A stretch of 64,000 nucleotides of DNA from Thiomicrorhabdus aquaedulcis. Its GTDB lineage: Bacteria; Pseudomonadota; Gammaproteobacteria; Thiomicrospirales; Thiomicrospiraceae. Location of the stretch: assembly GCF_004001325.1 (NCBI RefSeq), contig NZ_AP018722.1:2376206-2440205 (forward strand), written 5' to 3'. Each line of letters begins with the position of its first letter. Within the stretch, counting starts at the first letter, position 1. Shown here piece by piece: positions 16,370 to 25,027 of this stretch. The position numbers were made by a program, and so were the translations under genes. The notes below the pieces were generated by a model. It saw nothing but the letters and a program-made list of their open reading frames with translations, did not search any database and was not told where the DNA came from.

Positions 16370-17251
16370 ATGACCCAATCGACCGAATTATCCCCAGCCA
16401 TTTTGCCCACGCCGCCCGTGTCCATTTTAACGCGCGACCTAACCCTAACAGGTCACCTACCACCACAAGAGCTTAAGCAAGTGTTGGTGGTGGGTGCGAG
16501 TGGCGGCATTGGTCAGGCCTTTTGCCAGGCGTTAATAACGCTTAATCCGTCCATAACCCTAATACGCTTTGCACGCACGCTAACGCATTTAGACCAGGCC
16601 TGGTCAAACCCAAATTTAAACTCAAATACACGTCCTGCATTTGATTACACCATCGACTTAGCCGACGAAAGCACGTTTGAACCCGCCATCACCGCCTGCA
16701 AAAACGATTTGGCCGCACATCAAATTGACTTTAAACCCGACTGGGTTTTAATCGCCACCGGTTGGTTGCACGACCCCACCCATCAACCCGAAAAAACCTA
16801 CCAGCAGTTAGAAGCACAGACCATGCTGTACAGTTACCAGGTTAATGCAGTGGGCCCGATTTTATGGCTTAAAATGCTACTGCAAGCCCTGCCACTTCGG
16901 CGTAACAGTCCTGCGCTTAAAATTGGTGTGCTTTCGGCTCGCGTAGGCAGTATTAGCGACAATCGCTTGGGCGGCTGGCACAGTTATCGCGCCAGCAAGG
17001 CGGCGTTAAACATGTTGCTTAAAAATTTGGCCATTGAACTGCAACGTAATCAAAAACCGGTAATTGTGGTGGGTTTGCAACCGGGCACGACTCACACGGC
17101 ACTGTCTGCGCCATTTCAAAAAGGTTTAACGCCCAATCAAGTGCAAACCCCGGCCTACACCGCGCAACAACTTATAAAGGTAATGCAGGCTTTAGTGCCG
17201 CAAGACAGTGGCGAACTGTTTGATTTTTTAGGCTTGCCGTTTGCGCCGTAA
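16370..17251 (+). CDS. Short-chain dehydrogenase/reductase
   Basis: A 293-residue SDR. After a 35-residue N-terminal extension comes the nucleotide-binding motif VVGASGGIGQAF, and later VLSARVGSISDN, YRASKAAL (the catalytic Tyr-x-x-x-Lys) and GLQPGTTHTALSAPF. It resembles the C-factor/CsgA-like branch of cytosolic SDRs that use NAD(P)H on unknown carbonyl substrates. A palindrome copy at 16593-16604 encodes DQAWS. Substrate cannot be inferred from the neighbours. Confidence 0.85.
   Translation: MTQSTELSPAILPTPPVSILTRDLTLTGHLPPQELKQVLVVGASGGIGQAFCQALITLNPSITLIRFARTLTHLDQAWSNPNLNSNTRPAFDYTIDLADESTFEPAITACKNDLAAHQIDFKPDWVLIATGWLHDPTHQPEKTYQQLEAQTMLYSYQVNAVGPILWLKMLLQALPLRRNSPALKIGVLSARVGSISDNRLGGWHSYRASKAALNMLLKNLAIELQRNQKPVIVVGLQPGTTHTALSAPFQKGLTPNQVQTPAYTAQQLIKVMQALVPQDSGELFDFLGLPFAP
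16593..16604. repeat. 12-bp palindrome (in SDR gene)
   Basis: Exact ACCAGGCCTGGT, read as Asp-Gln-Ala-Trp-Ser in the SDR protein. Confidence 0.9.
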
Positions 17252-17417
17252 TGTTACGCCGCAATCTTAAGCCGGAGTGTTATGCCGAAGTAGTACGCGA
17301 TTGTGTTACACGGCTGTGTTACGTGGCTGTTTTACGCCCTTGTTCTAGATAATGGATTTTTAAACGCTGCGGCACGCGGTTCGTTATAATTTGTTTCTTT
17401 GGTTTAATTGGCCATGT

Positions 17418-19607
17418 ATGCTTGCTTTACGCCCCTTAACCGCTCTAAAAGGAGTGGGCCCTAAACAACTTGAAAAGCTCCATAAACTGGGGCTTTTTGT
17501 CGTGCAAGACTTGCTGTTTCACTTGCCGTTGCGCTATCAAGACAAAACCCATTTAACCCCCATAGACAACCTGTACGCAGGCGCCGAACTGCTGGTGGAA
17601 GGTGAGGTGTTTGCACACACCCTAACGAGTACCAGAGCTGGACGGCGTAACAGTTTGTTGGTTAAATTAATCGCCCCCAGTGGGGCGACGCTTACTTTGC
17701 GATTTTTTCATTTTCACCCTGCACAAGCCAAGCAATTTAGCCGTGGCAAAGTGGTTCGCGTGTTTGGCGAGGTGCGTTTAAGCGCCAACGGTTTTGAGAT
17801 GGTGCACCCCAGCATCGAGTTTATTAACCCCAACGTACCGCCCGCATTAAGCAACACCCTAACGCCGGTTTACCCAACTTGCGAGGGCTTGGGGCAAATA
17901 AGTTTGCTTAAATTAATGGTGCAAGCCTTAGCCGAACTTAACCAAAATCCACTGGCCGATTTACTGCCCAACCCCGTGTTGGACACCCTAGAACTACCCA
18001 GTTTAAACCACGCCTTGCTCACCTTACACCAACCCCAACCCGAAGACGATTTAAGCTTAATTAAGCAGTTTAAACACCCCGCACAACAACGCTTAATTAT
18101 TGAAGAACTCATTACCCATCAAGTGGCTTTGCAACAGTTACGCCAACAAGAACAAACCCGCTTTGCGCCGCAACTGCCGGCCAGTCGGCTGTGCAATGCC
18201 TTGCTCACTTCGTTGCCTTTTGAACTGACCCAAGCGCAACAACGAGTGTTGCAACAAATTCAGCACGATTTAGCCCAACCGCATCCCATGCAACGCTTAG
18301 TGCAAGGTGACGTGGGTTCGGGCAAAACGGTGGTGGCCGCGTTGGCCGCCATTCAGGCCGCCGACGCAGGCTATCAAGTCGCCATTATGGCGCCCACCGA
18401 AATTTTGGCCGAACAGCATTTAAACGCCTTTAGCGAATGGCTTAACCCACTGGACATTGAGGTGACCTGGTTAAATGGCCGCATGAAAGCCGCCGAAAAA
18501 CGCTTTAGGCTGGCACAAATCGAATCGGGCGACGCTAAAGTCGTGATTGGCACGCACGCGCTGTTTCAAGACGCGGTGGAGTTTAATCGCCTAGGATTGG
18601 TGGTCATTGACGAACAACACCGTTTTGGAGTGCATCAACGATTGTCATTGCACCAAAAAGGCCATCGCATTGTGCTTGAAGGCGCAGAAGATTTAGAAAA
18701 TGCCGCCGAGGTACAAGAGCCGCAAGAGGCGCAAGAAGTACCAAAAAACCTTAACTCGTCCAGCGCAACGGCCGGGCAGTTTCACCACCCGCATCAACTC
18801 ATTATGACCGCCACCCCTATTCCGCGCACCTTGGCCATGACCGCCTACGGCGATTTGGATTTATCGGTGATTGACGAACTGCCGCCGGGGCGCAAGCCTA
18901 TCGACACCGCCGTATTAAGCAACACCAAACGCACCGAGGTGATGGCGCATTTGGTGGCCAAATGCGCGCAAGGAGTGCAAGCCTATTGGGTGTGTCCGTT
19001 GATTGAAGAGTCTGAGCTTTTACACGCGCAAGCCGCCGAAGTCACCGCCAACTACTTTATCGCACACTACCCGCACTTGCGCGTGGGGTTAATTCATGGC
19101 CGCTTAAAAGGCGAACAAAAAGCCTTGGTCATGAACGCTTTTAAAGCCCATCAACTCGATTTACTGGTGGCCACCACGGTGATTGAAGTGGGGGTAAATG
19201 TGCCCAATGCCAGCCTAATGATTATTGAAAACGCCGAACGCTTGGGCTTGGCACAACTGCACCAACTGCGTGGGCGCGTTGGGCGCGGCGACAAACAGAG
19301 CCATTGCGTTTTGCTGTATCAAGCGCCGCTGTCGGCCACCGCCAAAGCGCGCTTAAACATAATGCGTCAAACCAACGACGGCTTTATAATCGCCGAAGAA
19401 GACCTGCGTATTCGCGGCCCAGGTGACGTGCTGGGCACGCATCAAACCGGTACATTGCACTTTAGAATCGCCGATTTACGCCGCGACAGCCAATGGGTCG
19501 ATGCCGCCCTGCACTGGGCCAAATACTTAGTACAAACCCAATCGCCCGCCATTGAAGCATTGCAAGCACGCTGGGTTGGGCAAAAAATAGACTATCAACA
19601 TGCTTAA
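17418..19607 (+). CDS. recG: ATP-dependent DNA helicase RecG
   Basis: The protein has the RecG wedge/OB region (LKGVGPKQLEKLHKLGL, LPLRYQD), Walker A GDVGSGKT, DEQHRFGVHQR, TATPIPRTLAMT, VCPLIEES, and QLRGRVGRG with the C-terminal FRIADL and hairpin region. RecG regresses stalled forks and processes recombination intermediates. The start is the ATG at 17418; the frame extends to a TTG nine codons upstream with no support. Between DEQHRFG and TATP there is an insertion of about 35 residues, acidic and Gln/Glu/Pro-rich (about 418-455), longer than in most RecG. A TATAAT at 17385 could be the -10. ubiC overlaps its end by eight bases. Confidence 0.96.
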   Translation: MLALRPLTALKGVGPKQLEKLHKLGLFVVQDLLFHLPLRYQDKTHLTPIDNLYAGAELLVEGEVFAHTLTSTRAGRRNSLLVKLIAPSGATLTLRFFHFHPAQAKQFSRGKVVRVFGEVRLSANGFEMVHPSIEFINPNVPPALSNTLTPVYPTCEGLGQISLLKLMVQALAELNQNPLADLLPNPVLDTLELPSLNHALLTLHQPQPEDDLSLIKQFKHPAQQRLIIEELITHQVALQQLRQQEQTRFAPQLPASRLCNALLTSLPFELTQAQQRVLQQIQHDLAQPHPMQRLVQGDVGSGKTVVAALAAIQAADAGYQVAIMAPTEILAEQHLNAFSEWLNPLDIEVTWLNGRMKAAEKRFRLAQIESGDAKVVIGTHALFQDAVEFNRLGLVVIDEQHRFGVHQRLSLHQKGHRIVLEGAEDLENAAEVQEPQEAQEVPKNLNSSSATAGQFHHPHQLIMTATPIPRTLAMTAYGDLDLSVIDELPPGRKPIDTAVLSNTKRTEVMAHLVAKCAQGVQAYWVCPLIEESELLHAQAAEVTANYFIAHYPHLRVGLIHGRLKGEQKALVMNAFKAHQLDLLVATTVIEVGVNVPNASLMIIENAERLGLAQLHQLRGRVGRGDKQSHCVLLYQAPLSATAKARLNIMRQTNDGFIIAEEDLRIRGPGDVLGTHQTGTLHFRIADLRRDSQWVDAALHWAKYLVQTQSPAIEALQARWVGQKIDYQHA

Positions 19608-20268
19608 TGACACAACTTATTTTGCCGCGATTAATCCAACACAGGCCTCGGTTGCGGTGCAATCGTGGCTTAACACGCCCGGTTCGCTCACCGCACGACT
19701 GCGTCAACAGTGTGCGCATTTGCAAGTGATTGTATTGGCCGAAGGGTTTACCACCCCCATGCCGTTTGAAATAACGCGTTTAAATTTGGGTTTTAAGGTA
19801 GAGCAAACCATTGACCAGGCCTGGGTAAGATGCGTTTTACTGCAATGCCCCAGCGTTAATCACTCTAACCCTAATAATGCACACAACAAACCCGCCCAAA
19901 ACTGGGTGTACGCTCGCACAGTGATTCCCAACTTTACCCCACAAAACCCTTGGGCAAACTTGCAAACCCTGGGCAATCAACCCTTAGGCGAAATTTTGTT
20001 TGAGTACCCCAACATTCAACGCACCCCGTTTACGTTTTTTAACCCACCATTAGACACTTGGCCACACTTAAGCCAAGCCTTAAATCCATGCTTAAGCTCG
20101 CAACCAGAACTGCAACAACCAACACAACAACCAACACAACAACCCAAGCAACAACTCACCCAAAAAGCCTACGCGCGCAGCTCTATTTTTACCCAAATAA
20201 ACGCACCGCAAAACGCTTACCCCCTGCACCTTACCGAAGTGTTTTTACCAGGCCTGGTCAAAGATTAA
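19600..20268 (+). CDS. ubiC: Chorismate--pyruvate lyase UbiC
   Basis: A 222-residue chorismate lyase, which makes 4-hydroxybenzoate for ubiquinone; ubiA at 29776-30678 encodes the next enzyme. Family signs are GSLTARLR near the N-terminus, WVYARTVIP, the QPLGEILFE motif with a catalytic-type glutamate, YARSSIF and the terminal LTEVFLP. A Gln/Pro/Thr repeat (QQPTQQPTQQP) near 165-180 is an unusual linker. An exact palindrome copy encodes LPGLV at the C-terminus. The ATG lies inside recG, eight bases before its stop, so translation is coupled. Confidence 0.88.
   Translation: MLNDTTYFAAINPTQASVAVQSWLNTPGSLTARLRQQCAHLQVIVLAEGFTTPMPFEITRLNLGFKVEQTIDQAWVRCVLLQCPSVNHSNPNNAHNKPAQNWVYARTVIPNFTPQNPWANLQTLGNQPLGEILFEYPNIQRTPFTFFNPPLDTWPHLSQALNPCLSSQPELQQPTQQPTQQPKQQLTQKAYARSSIFTQINAPQNAYPLHLTEVFLPGLVKD
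20247..20258. repeat. 12-bp palindrome (ubiC 3' end)
   Basis: Exact ACCAGGCCTGGT in the last codons of ubiC, read as Pro-Gly-Leu-Val. Confidence 0.9.
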
Positions 20269-20274
20269 TGACGC

Positions 20275-20337
20275 TTTTAAAGACCATTGCACGTGCAAAG
20301 GTTTCTTTTAAGACGATGTTTTTGTTTGCGTCTTAAA
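20275..20337. other. Two hairpins after ubiC, one resembling fused MITE ends
   Basis: AAAGACCATTGCACGTGCAAAGGTTTCTTT is an inverted repeat carrying shortened versions of both MITE tips (GACC.TTGCACG and CGTGCAAAGGT). Next comes TTTAAGACG/CGTCTTAAA (20307-20315, 20329-20337) around a T-rich loop. These may be a MITE relic and may help terminate recG-ubiC. Confidence 0.5.
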
Positions 20338-20364
20338 CCATCCCTAACCAGCGGTGTTTAGTGT

Positions 20365-20393
20365 TTGCCATATAGCCTGGCGTGCCCTATCAT
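20365..20393 (+). promoter_or_regulatory. Candidate sigma-70 promoter of the OmpA-type operon
   Basis: TTGCCA (20365-20370), a 17-base spacer and TATCAT (20388-20393) lie about 105 bases before the OmpA-type lipoprotein start. Confidence 0.45.
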
Positions 20394-20499
20394 ACCCTTC
20401 TTAATTTACGTACTAAATAACAGTACACGCCATGTAATAGCGCCAGATTATTATCGGTTGTGGCGGTTTGCCATTCAAATATAAAAAGAGACTCTAGTC

Positions 20500-22094
20500 A
20501 TGCCCATCCCCACGTTTAAACTTAAAGCCTATATTTTACCCATGGCGTTAGCCGTTGCCGGACTGTCTACCACCGCCTGTGCGCCCGTGCAAGACGCTCA
20601 ACAAAGTTTTAAAGACACCTTTGCCAGTGACGACCCGTGCAGCAACAATGCCCGTAATATTGGTATGGTTGGCGGTGCGTTGCTAGGGGCTATCGTGGCC
20701 AATCAACTGGGCGATGGTGCGGGTGCGGCCATAGTCGGCATAGCCGCAGGTGCAGGCATTGGCGCGTTAATTGGGCAAGACATGGACGAGCGACGCTGTG
20801 AACTGCATAAAATTTCACAAAAATACCAAATCCCCATTCAAGCACAACCCATTACTTTGGCCGATTCGGGTCTAACCGTTCAAGAACAATCCGAGTTTAA
20901 AGACACCGATAACGTCGGTTTAAAAGTTAATTTACAAGACACCGGCAAGCAGTTTTTATCGGGTTCTGCCACCTTAACGCCCCAGGCTAGAGCCTACTTT
21001 ACCGACATTGCAAAAAGTTACAGTCCCGAATTTACCAACGCCAAAGACAAAAAACAGCATGCTATGGCGTTTCAACGCAAAATTTTAATTATTGGCCACA
21101 CCGACGACGTGGGTGACAGCAATGCCAATGCGGTGTTGGCCGAAAAACGCGCCAAAGAAGTGGCCAATGTCTTTGCCTCGCAAGGCGTACCCAAAGCCAA
21201 CTTACATTACCAAGGCGCGGGCGAAACCCAACCCCGTGCCGACAATCGTACCGAAGAAGGCCGTAATAAAAATAGACGCGCCGAAATCATCGATTTACCC
21301 AGTCAAAATGCCCTGCACGCCTATTTGGCGCATCGTAAACCCGTGTTAGCCTATTACCGCACCGTTCCGACAGCACCGCAAACCCAAGCCAATCAAACAA
21401 TGCCCACCACGCAAAAAACCCCTGCCAGTGTTAAAAAGACATCCCTGATACCTCGAGCCTTGCTAAAGCCAACAACACACTTAATGCCGCTGGACGTGGC
21501 TGGAATTTTGAAGGTCAGCCAATTAATCAAATGCAAGCCAATGTTAATATTGGCGAGGCCATTCCTAAAAAAGACAATCTGGCATGGATGTCGGTTTTAG
21601 GGGTTAACACCGCCCAAGCCAACAGCGATTTAGTGTATGAAAGCAGTTGCGCCAACGATCGTCCTCGCGCCTCTCGTGGCGTAATGTCATTAGAAACTGG
21701 CAAAGAACTCACCCTTAAAACCGCCGACTATCTACCCGGCTTAAACGGCACTGTCTGGATGGGCGATGCCGGCCAACACAAAGTAGCCCTTTCGGGCGTG
21801 GCGGTCGCGCGTGATGGCAGTGTGCCCACCACCCAACCCAACGTGTTGTTTTACCCCACTAATACCTTAAATGAAAACTCCAAAGCACGGGTTACCACCG
21901 TGGCGCAAGCCAATGTCTATCAAGGCAAAGACGGGGTGTTGTATCGTCTGTTTTTAACCGACACCCAATCGCCCGTGCAATGCATGGACATTGTTATGCC
22001 CAACGCAGCGCCGTTTAGCGCAAAAACTGGTTACATTATTTACCCCAATGGCACGGATACCTACGCCGCCCCATTTAAACCCAACAAAATTTAA
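20500..22094 (+). CDS. OmpA-domain lipoprotein with extra C-terminal domain, frameshifted as read
   Basis: The lipoprotein signal has Cys27 (LSTTAC). It is followed by a glycine-zipper segment (about 57-95; MVGGALLGAIVANQLGDGAG) and an OmpA-type peptidoglycan-binding domain (about 140-265) with GHTDDVG, LAEKRAKEV and RRAEI. The zero frame ends at 21600, but the sequence continues sensibly in the -1 frame (AAGRGWNFEGQPIN... to 22094). One extra A in the A5 run at 21433-21437 would join them into 531 residues. The extra C-terminal domain of about 190 residues (two Cys, beta-like) is not recognised. It probably anchors the outer membrane to peptidoglycan. First gene of a three-gene operon; the next ATG is 12 bases away. 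Confidence 0.75.
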
Positions 22095-22106
22095 GGAACC
22101 CAACCC

Positions 22107-23603
22107 ATGGACATAATGCAATTAATAAAAGAATTTTGGTGGTTAATGATTTTTTCGGTGTTGGCGCTTATTTTCATCCTCAGCGCTTGGGACACCATTC
22201 GCTGGAAAGCCATGAACTATTGGTACGGTTTTCCGCTGATGGGCAAGGTGGCGCGTTTATCAAACAACGCCCAGCCCGATAATCATAAAAAAGGCTGGCT
22301 AAAATCCGAACGGGCTCTGTGCGCCGATTATCAAAAATACATCGCCATTAAAAGCGAAGCCGAATTTAAACGCTACACCGATTACCTAAATCGCGCGGGC
22401 GATACCGGCAGACACACCACTCCAGCGTTAGTATGGCTGTTAATTGTGGGCTTAGTCATTGCCGAGGCCTGGGGGTTTTCGTATGTTTTGGCGGGCTTTA
22501 CCATTCCAGGCGCCAGCGAACAAGTGCAAAATTTTGCCAGCATTGGTATTGCCTTTGTGCTGTCGGTGTTACTGGTATGGTTTACCCACTTATCGGGCAC
22601 AGAACTGTATCGCAACAGTGTGGTGGCCGAGGCACGCAGCGCCTGGAACAACGCAGGCCAAGTAGGTACGCTCATGGGTAAAGACGTTACCCTGGCCTAC
22701 AACGAAGAAGACAATGACCAACCCTTTTATATTCAGCGTTTAAACCGCTTAACCAAGAAAAAAGTGTCGTTTCCCTTCACCATTAGCACCATTGTTTTAG
22801 TGGTGATTGTGGCGATTGGTTCAACCTATGTGCGCAGCACCGTGCTTGAAAAACAAATTATTGAAGAGGTTAATGGCACACAAACCAGTTACTTTGGCGT
22901 GCCCAGCGAACTTGCAACCGTGGCCGAAACGGCAAACAATCAAGCCCAAGAAGACACCAATACCCTAGAACGAAAAGGTGGCAACACCACGTTTATTATT
23001 TTGGCCATTATGTTTGTGTTTATTCAAATTTTAGGGGTCATTTTTGGCCACAAATGGGGCTTTGGCGGCAAACAAAGTAAAGAAGCCTACCGTGGTTTAG
23101 GACGCGGACGCTATGCCACATACGACGACATGTTAGAGCATAAAAACCACGTCATCGACGAGGCGCAAGCGCGACTGGAATCGTTGCAACAAAAACTAGA
23201 ACACAAAAATGCCAACTACGGTGGTGTGGCGATTAAAACCCATAAAACCTTCGAAGACTTTTTATTTGAAAAAGCCGAAGACCGCCATGAAAGCCAACAA
23301 AAACATGAAGGCATTGGGGCGCATGCAACTCGCCATGCCACCGCTAGCCTAGCAAGCCAAGCAAGCCAAACCCCAGACAATACGCCGCTAACCGCACCGG
23401 CGGTACAAGAGAGCAACGTGACCGACCATGCGGCCGCAGAGGTTAACCTAAACCCAAGTGAACACAACTCGACTGAACTCAACCACGATGACCAAATAGC
23501 GCAGCTTAAAGCCGAAATTGAGGCCGCCAATAAACAAAAACAGCAAGCACTCGAAATTGAAGCGCTTAAACGTCAATTAGCCGAGGTCAAACAGCATGAT
23601 TAA
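22107..23603 (+). CDS. Five-TM membrane protein with cytoplasmic coiled-coil tail, unknown
   Basis: A 498-residue inner-membrane protein of unrecognised family. Predicted helices by eye are at 10-28, 106-127, 143-160, 222-241 and 293-314. Between helices 1 and 2 is a charged domain of about 75 residues. Between helices 4 and 5 is a polar loop, possibly periplasmic. After helix 5 comes a long tail with coiled-coil-like segments near 341-368 and 465-495 and a Ser/Ala/Thr-rich spacer. AAGGAA precedes the ATG. It overlaps the next gene by eight bases, so the two products are translationally coupled. The helix-plus-coiled-coil layout next to an OmpA lipoprotein loosely recalls envelope-spanning machines, but MotA-like motifs were not found. 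Confidence 0.65.
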   Translation: MDIMQLIKEFWWLMIFSVLALIFILSAWDTIRWKAMNYWYGFPLMGKVARLSNNAQPDNHKKGWLKSERALCADYQKYIAIKSEAEFKRYTDYLNRAGDTGRHTTPALVWLLIVGLVIAEAWGFSYVLAGFTIPGASEQVQNFASIGIAFVLSVLLVWFTHLSGTELYRNSVVAEARSAWNNAGQVGTLMGKDVTLAYNEEDNDQPFYIQRLNRLTKKKVSFPFTISTIVLVVIVAIGSTYVRSTVLEKQIIEEVNGTQTSYFGVPSELATVAETANNQAQEDTNTLERKGGNTTFIILAIMFVFIQILGVIFGHKWGFGGKQSKEAYRGLGRGRYATYDDMLEHKNHVIDEAQARLESLQQKLEHKNANYGGVAIKTHKTFEDFLFEKAEDRHESQQKHEGIGAHATRHATASLASQASQTPDNTPLTAPAVQESNVTDHAAAEVNLNPSEHNSTELNHDDQIAQLKAEIEAANKQKQQALEIEALKRQLAEVKQHD

Positions 23604-24507
23604 ACCGCTTTTAAAACCCACTTTAAAACCTGGTTTAAGACGCTCATTGTTGGGTATTGTTAGCTTAATAAGCGCATTGAGCTTAAGCAGTACCGCCAGT
23701 TTAGCCAGCGACGCCAACAGCAACCTGCCGGTAAACTTACCCAGCTGCACCACGCTGGTTAAACTGCCGCAAACCGCGCCACACACGCTGTTAAGCGTAA
23801 TGATTGACCAAACCACCTTGGTGGACAGCAATTTAATGGCTAAATTTGCAAACATTGCCGACCAAGCACTCAGCCCTAACAGTGAGGTGCGGGTATACAC
23901 GTTTTCGGCTTTTTCGCAGGGTCAATATTTTACCCAAATGCTCAGTGGGCAGATTGATGGCGCACTGTCGGATGACGAACGCTACACGCTGCCTAAAAAA
24001 ACCTTAAAAACCTATGATCAATGCCTTGCCCAGCAACAACCTGCCGTGCGCTATCAGTTAAACAAAACCATCCATAACGCCATGACCGGCGCGCGCGCTG
24101 ACTTGGCTAAATCAGACATTTTAGACAGCTTAAAACAAGCGGCCGACACGCTTAAACAGAGTTCGGCTGGTTCAAAAAACCTGTTAATCTTTTCAGACAT
24201 GCTCGAAAACTCGGCCATCACTAGCTTTTACGCCCGCAACACAGTGCGCACCATTGACGTGCAAAAGGAGCTTAATCTTATCGAAAAAGCCAACCTATTT
24301 GCCGATTTTGGCGGCGCCAATGTTTATATCATGGGAGCCGGATTGGTGTCCGAGGCCGGTCACAGCAAAGGGGTATACCGTGACCCTAAAACCTTGCAAG
24401 CTCTTAACCTATTTTGGCAAGAGTGGTTTAAACGCTCTAATGCGCAATTAATAGAGTTTGGTACGCCCGAATTAAAACAAGCCATACAAACAAAAGCCAT
24501 ACAATAA
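23596..24507 (+). CDS. Secreted VWA-like protein, unknown
   Basis: A 303-residue protein with a signal peptide (basic start, hydrophobic 19-36, cleavage near SLA). It then has a fold suggestive of a von Willebrand A domain: HTLLSVMIDQTTL near 65 (a degenerate MIDAS, Asp-x-Thr-Thr), LDSLKQAADTLKQ, and KNLLIFSDMLENS near 197 where a VWA strand and metal-site Asp are expected. Two cysteines at CTTL and CLAQ may pair. Its ATG lies within the preceding gene. Likely periplasmic partner of the OmpA lipoprotein and the five-TM protein. The VWA call is by pattern only. Confidence 0.6.
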   Translation: MIKPLLKPTLKPGLRRSLLGIVSLISALSLSSTASLASDANSNLPVNLPSCTTLVKLPQTAPHTLLSVMIDQTTLVDSNLMAKFANIADQALSPNSEVRVYTFSAFSQGQYFTQMLSGQIDGALSDDERYTLPKKTLKTYDQCLAQQQPAVRYQLNKTIHNAMTGARADLAKSDILDSLKQAADTLKQSSAGSKNLLIFSDMLENSAITSFYARNTVRTIDVQKELNLIEKANLFADFGGANVYIMGAGLVSEAGHSKGVYRDPKTLQALNLFWQEWFKRSNAQLIEFGTPELKQAIQTKAIQ

Positions 24508-24546
24508 AAATAGAGCCTACAATAAACAGAGAAATACAAACAAGTA

Positions 24547-24558
24547 ACCAGGCCTGGT
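24547..24558. repeat. 12-bp palindrome (intergenic)
   Basis: Exact ACCAGGCCTGGT between the VWA-like and DUF1840 genes. Confidence 0.9.
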
Positions 24559-24594
24559 CAAATTAACTTAATCAAAGATCTCAAAGGAAATACT

Positions 24595-24891
24595 ATGATT
24601 CGTTTTAAAACCAAAACCCACGCTGACGTTATGATGCTTGAAAAAGAGGCGCTTAAATTGGTGGCGTTGATGGGTTTGTCGGATACCTTGCCTAACGCCC
24701 TAGCGGCGGAAGACGTTAATGCGGCGCTTGAAAAACTTCGTCAAGCTGCCACACGTGATTCGGCCACCATGAACGATGCGTGGAGTGATAAGTCGGTTAG
24801 TTTAAATCACCGCGCCCAACCCTTAATTGAGTTGCTGGAAGCGGCAAACACCGCAAAACAGCATGTTATTTGGGAAAAATCTGTTTTTTAA
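24595..24891 (+). CDS. DUF1840 family protein
   Basis: A 98-residue cytosolic protein matching DUF1840: IRFKTKTHADVMMLEKEALKL at the start, then AEDVNAALEKLRQA and a C-terminal HRAQPLIELLEAANTA helix. The function of the family is unknown. AAAGGAA before the ATG is a good ribosome site. A strong terminator follows. Confidence 0.8.
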   Translation: MIRFKTKTHADVMMLEKEALKLVALMGLSDTLPNALAAEDVNAALEKLRQAATRDSATMNDAWSDKSVSLNHRAQPLIELLEAANTAKQHVIWEKSVF

Positions 24892-24932
24892 ATACGCGGT
24901 TTAAAATGCGGCTGTAACATTTAAAACACCAA

Positions 24933-24957
24933 AAAAACGCCCATAATGGGCGTTTTT
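24933..24957. terminator. Bidirectional rho-independent terminator
   Basis: AAAAACGCCCA/TGGGCGTTTTT with a 3-base loop lies between the convergent DUF1840 and chemoreceptor genes. T-runs on both strands allow it to serve both. Confidence 0.9.
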
Positions 24958-25027
24958 GTTTTTATGTCTAAACTATGTTTAAACTATCTTTAACTGTCGT
25001 TAAGCTAATAACCCAAACAGGTCAGTC

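Noticed and set aside
20500..24507. Zorya defence system
   Set aside because: Zorya needs MotA/MotB-like ZorA and ZorB. The OmpA protein is a lipoprotein with a glycine zipper, and the membrane protein lacks MotA-like motifs. No nuclease or helicase follows.
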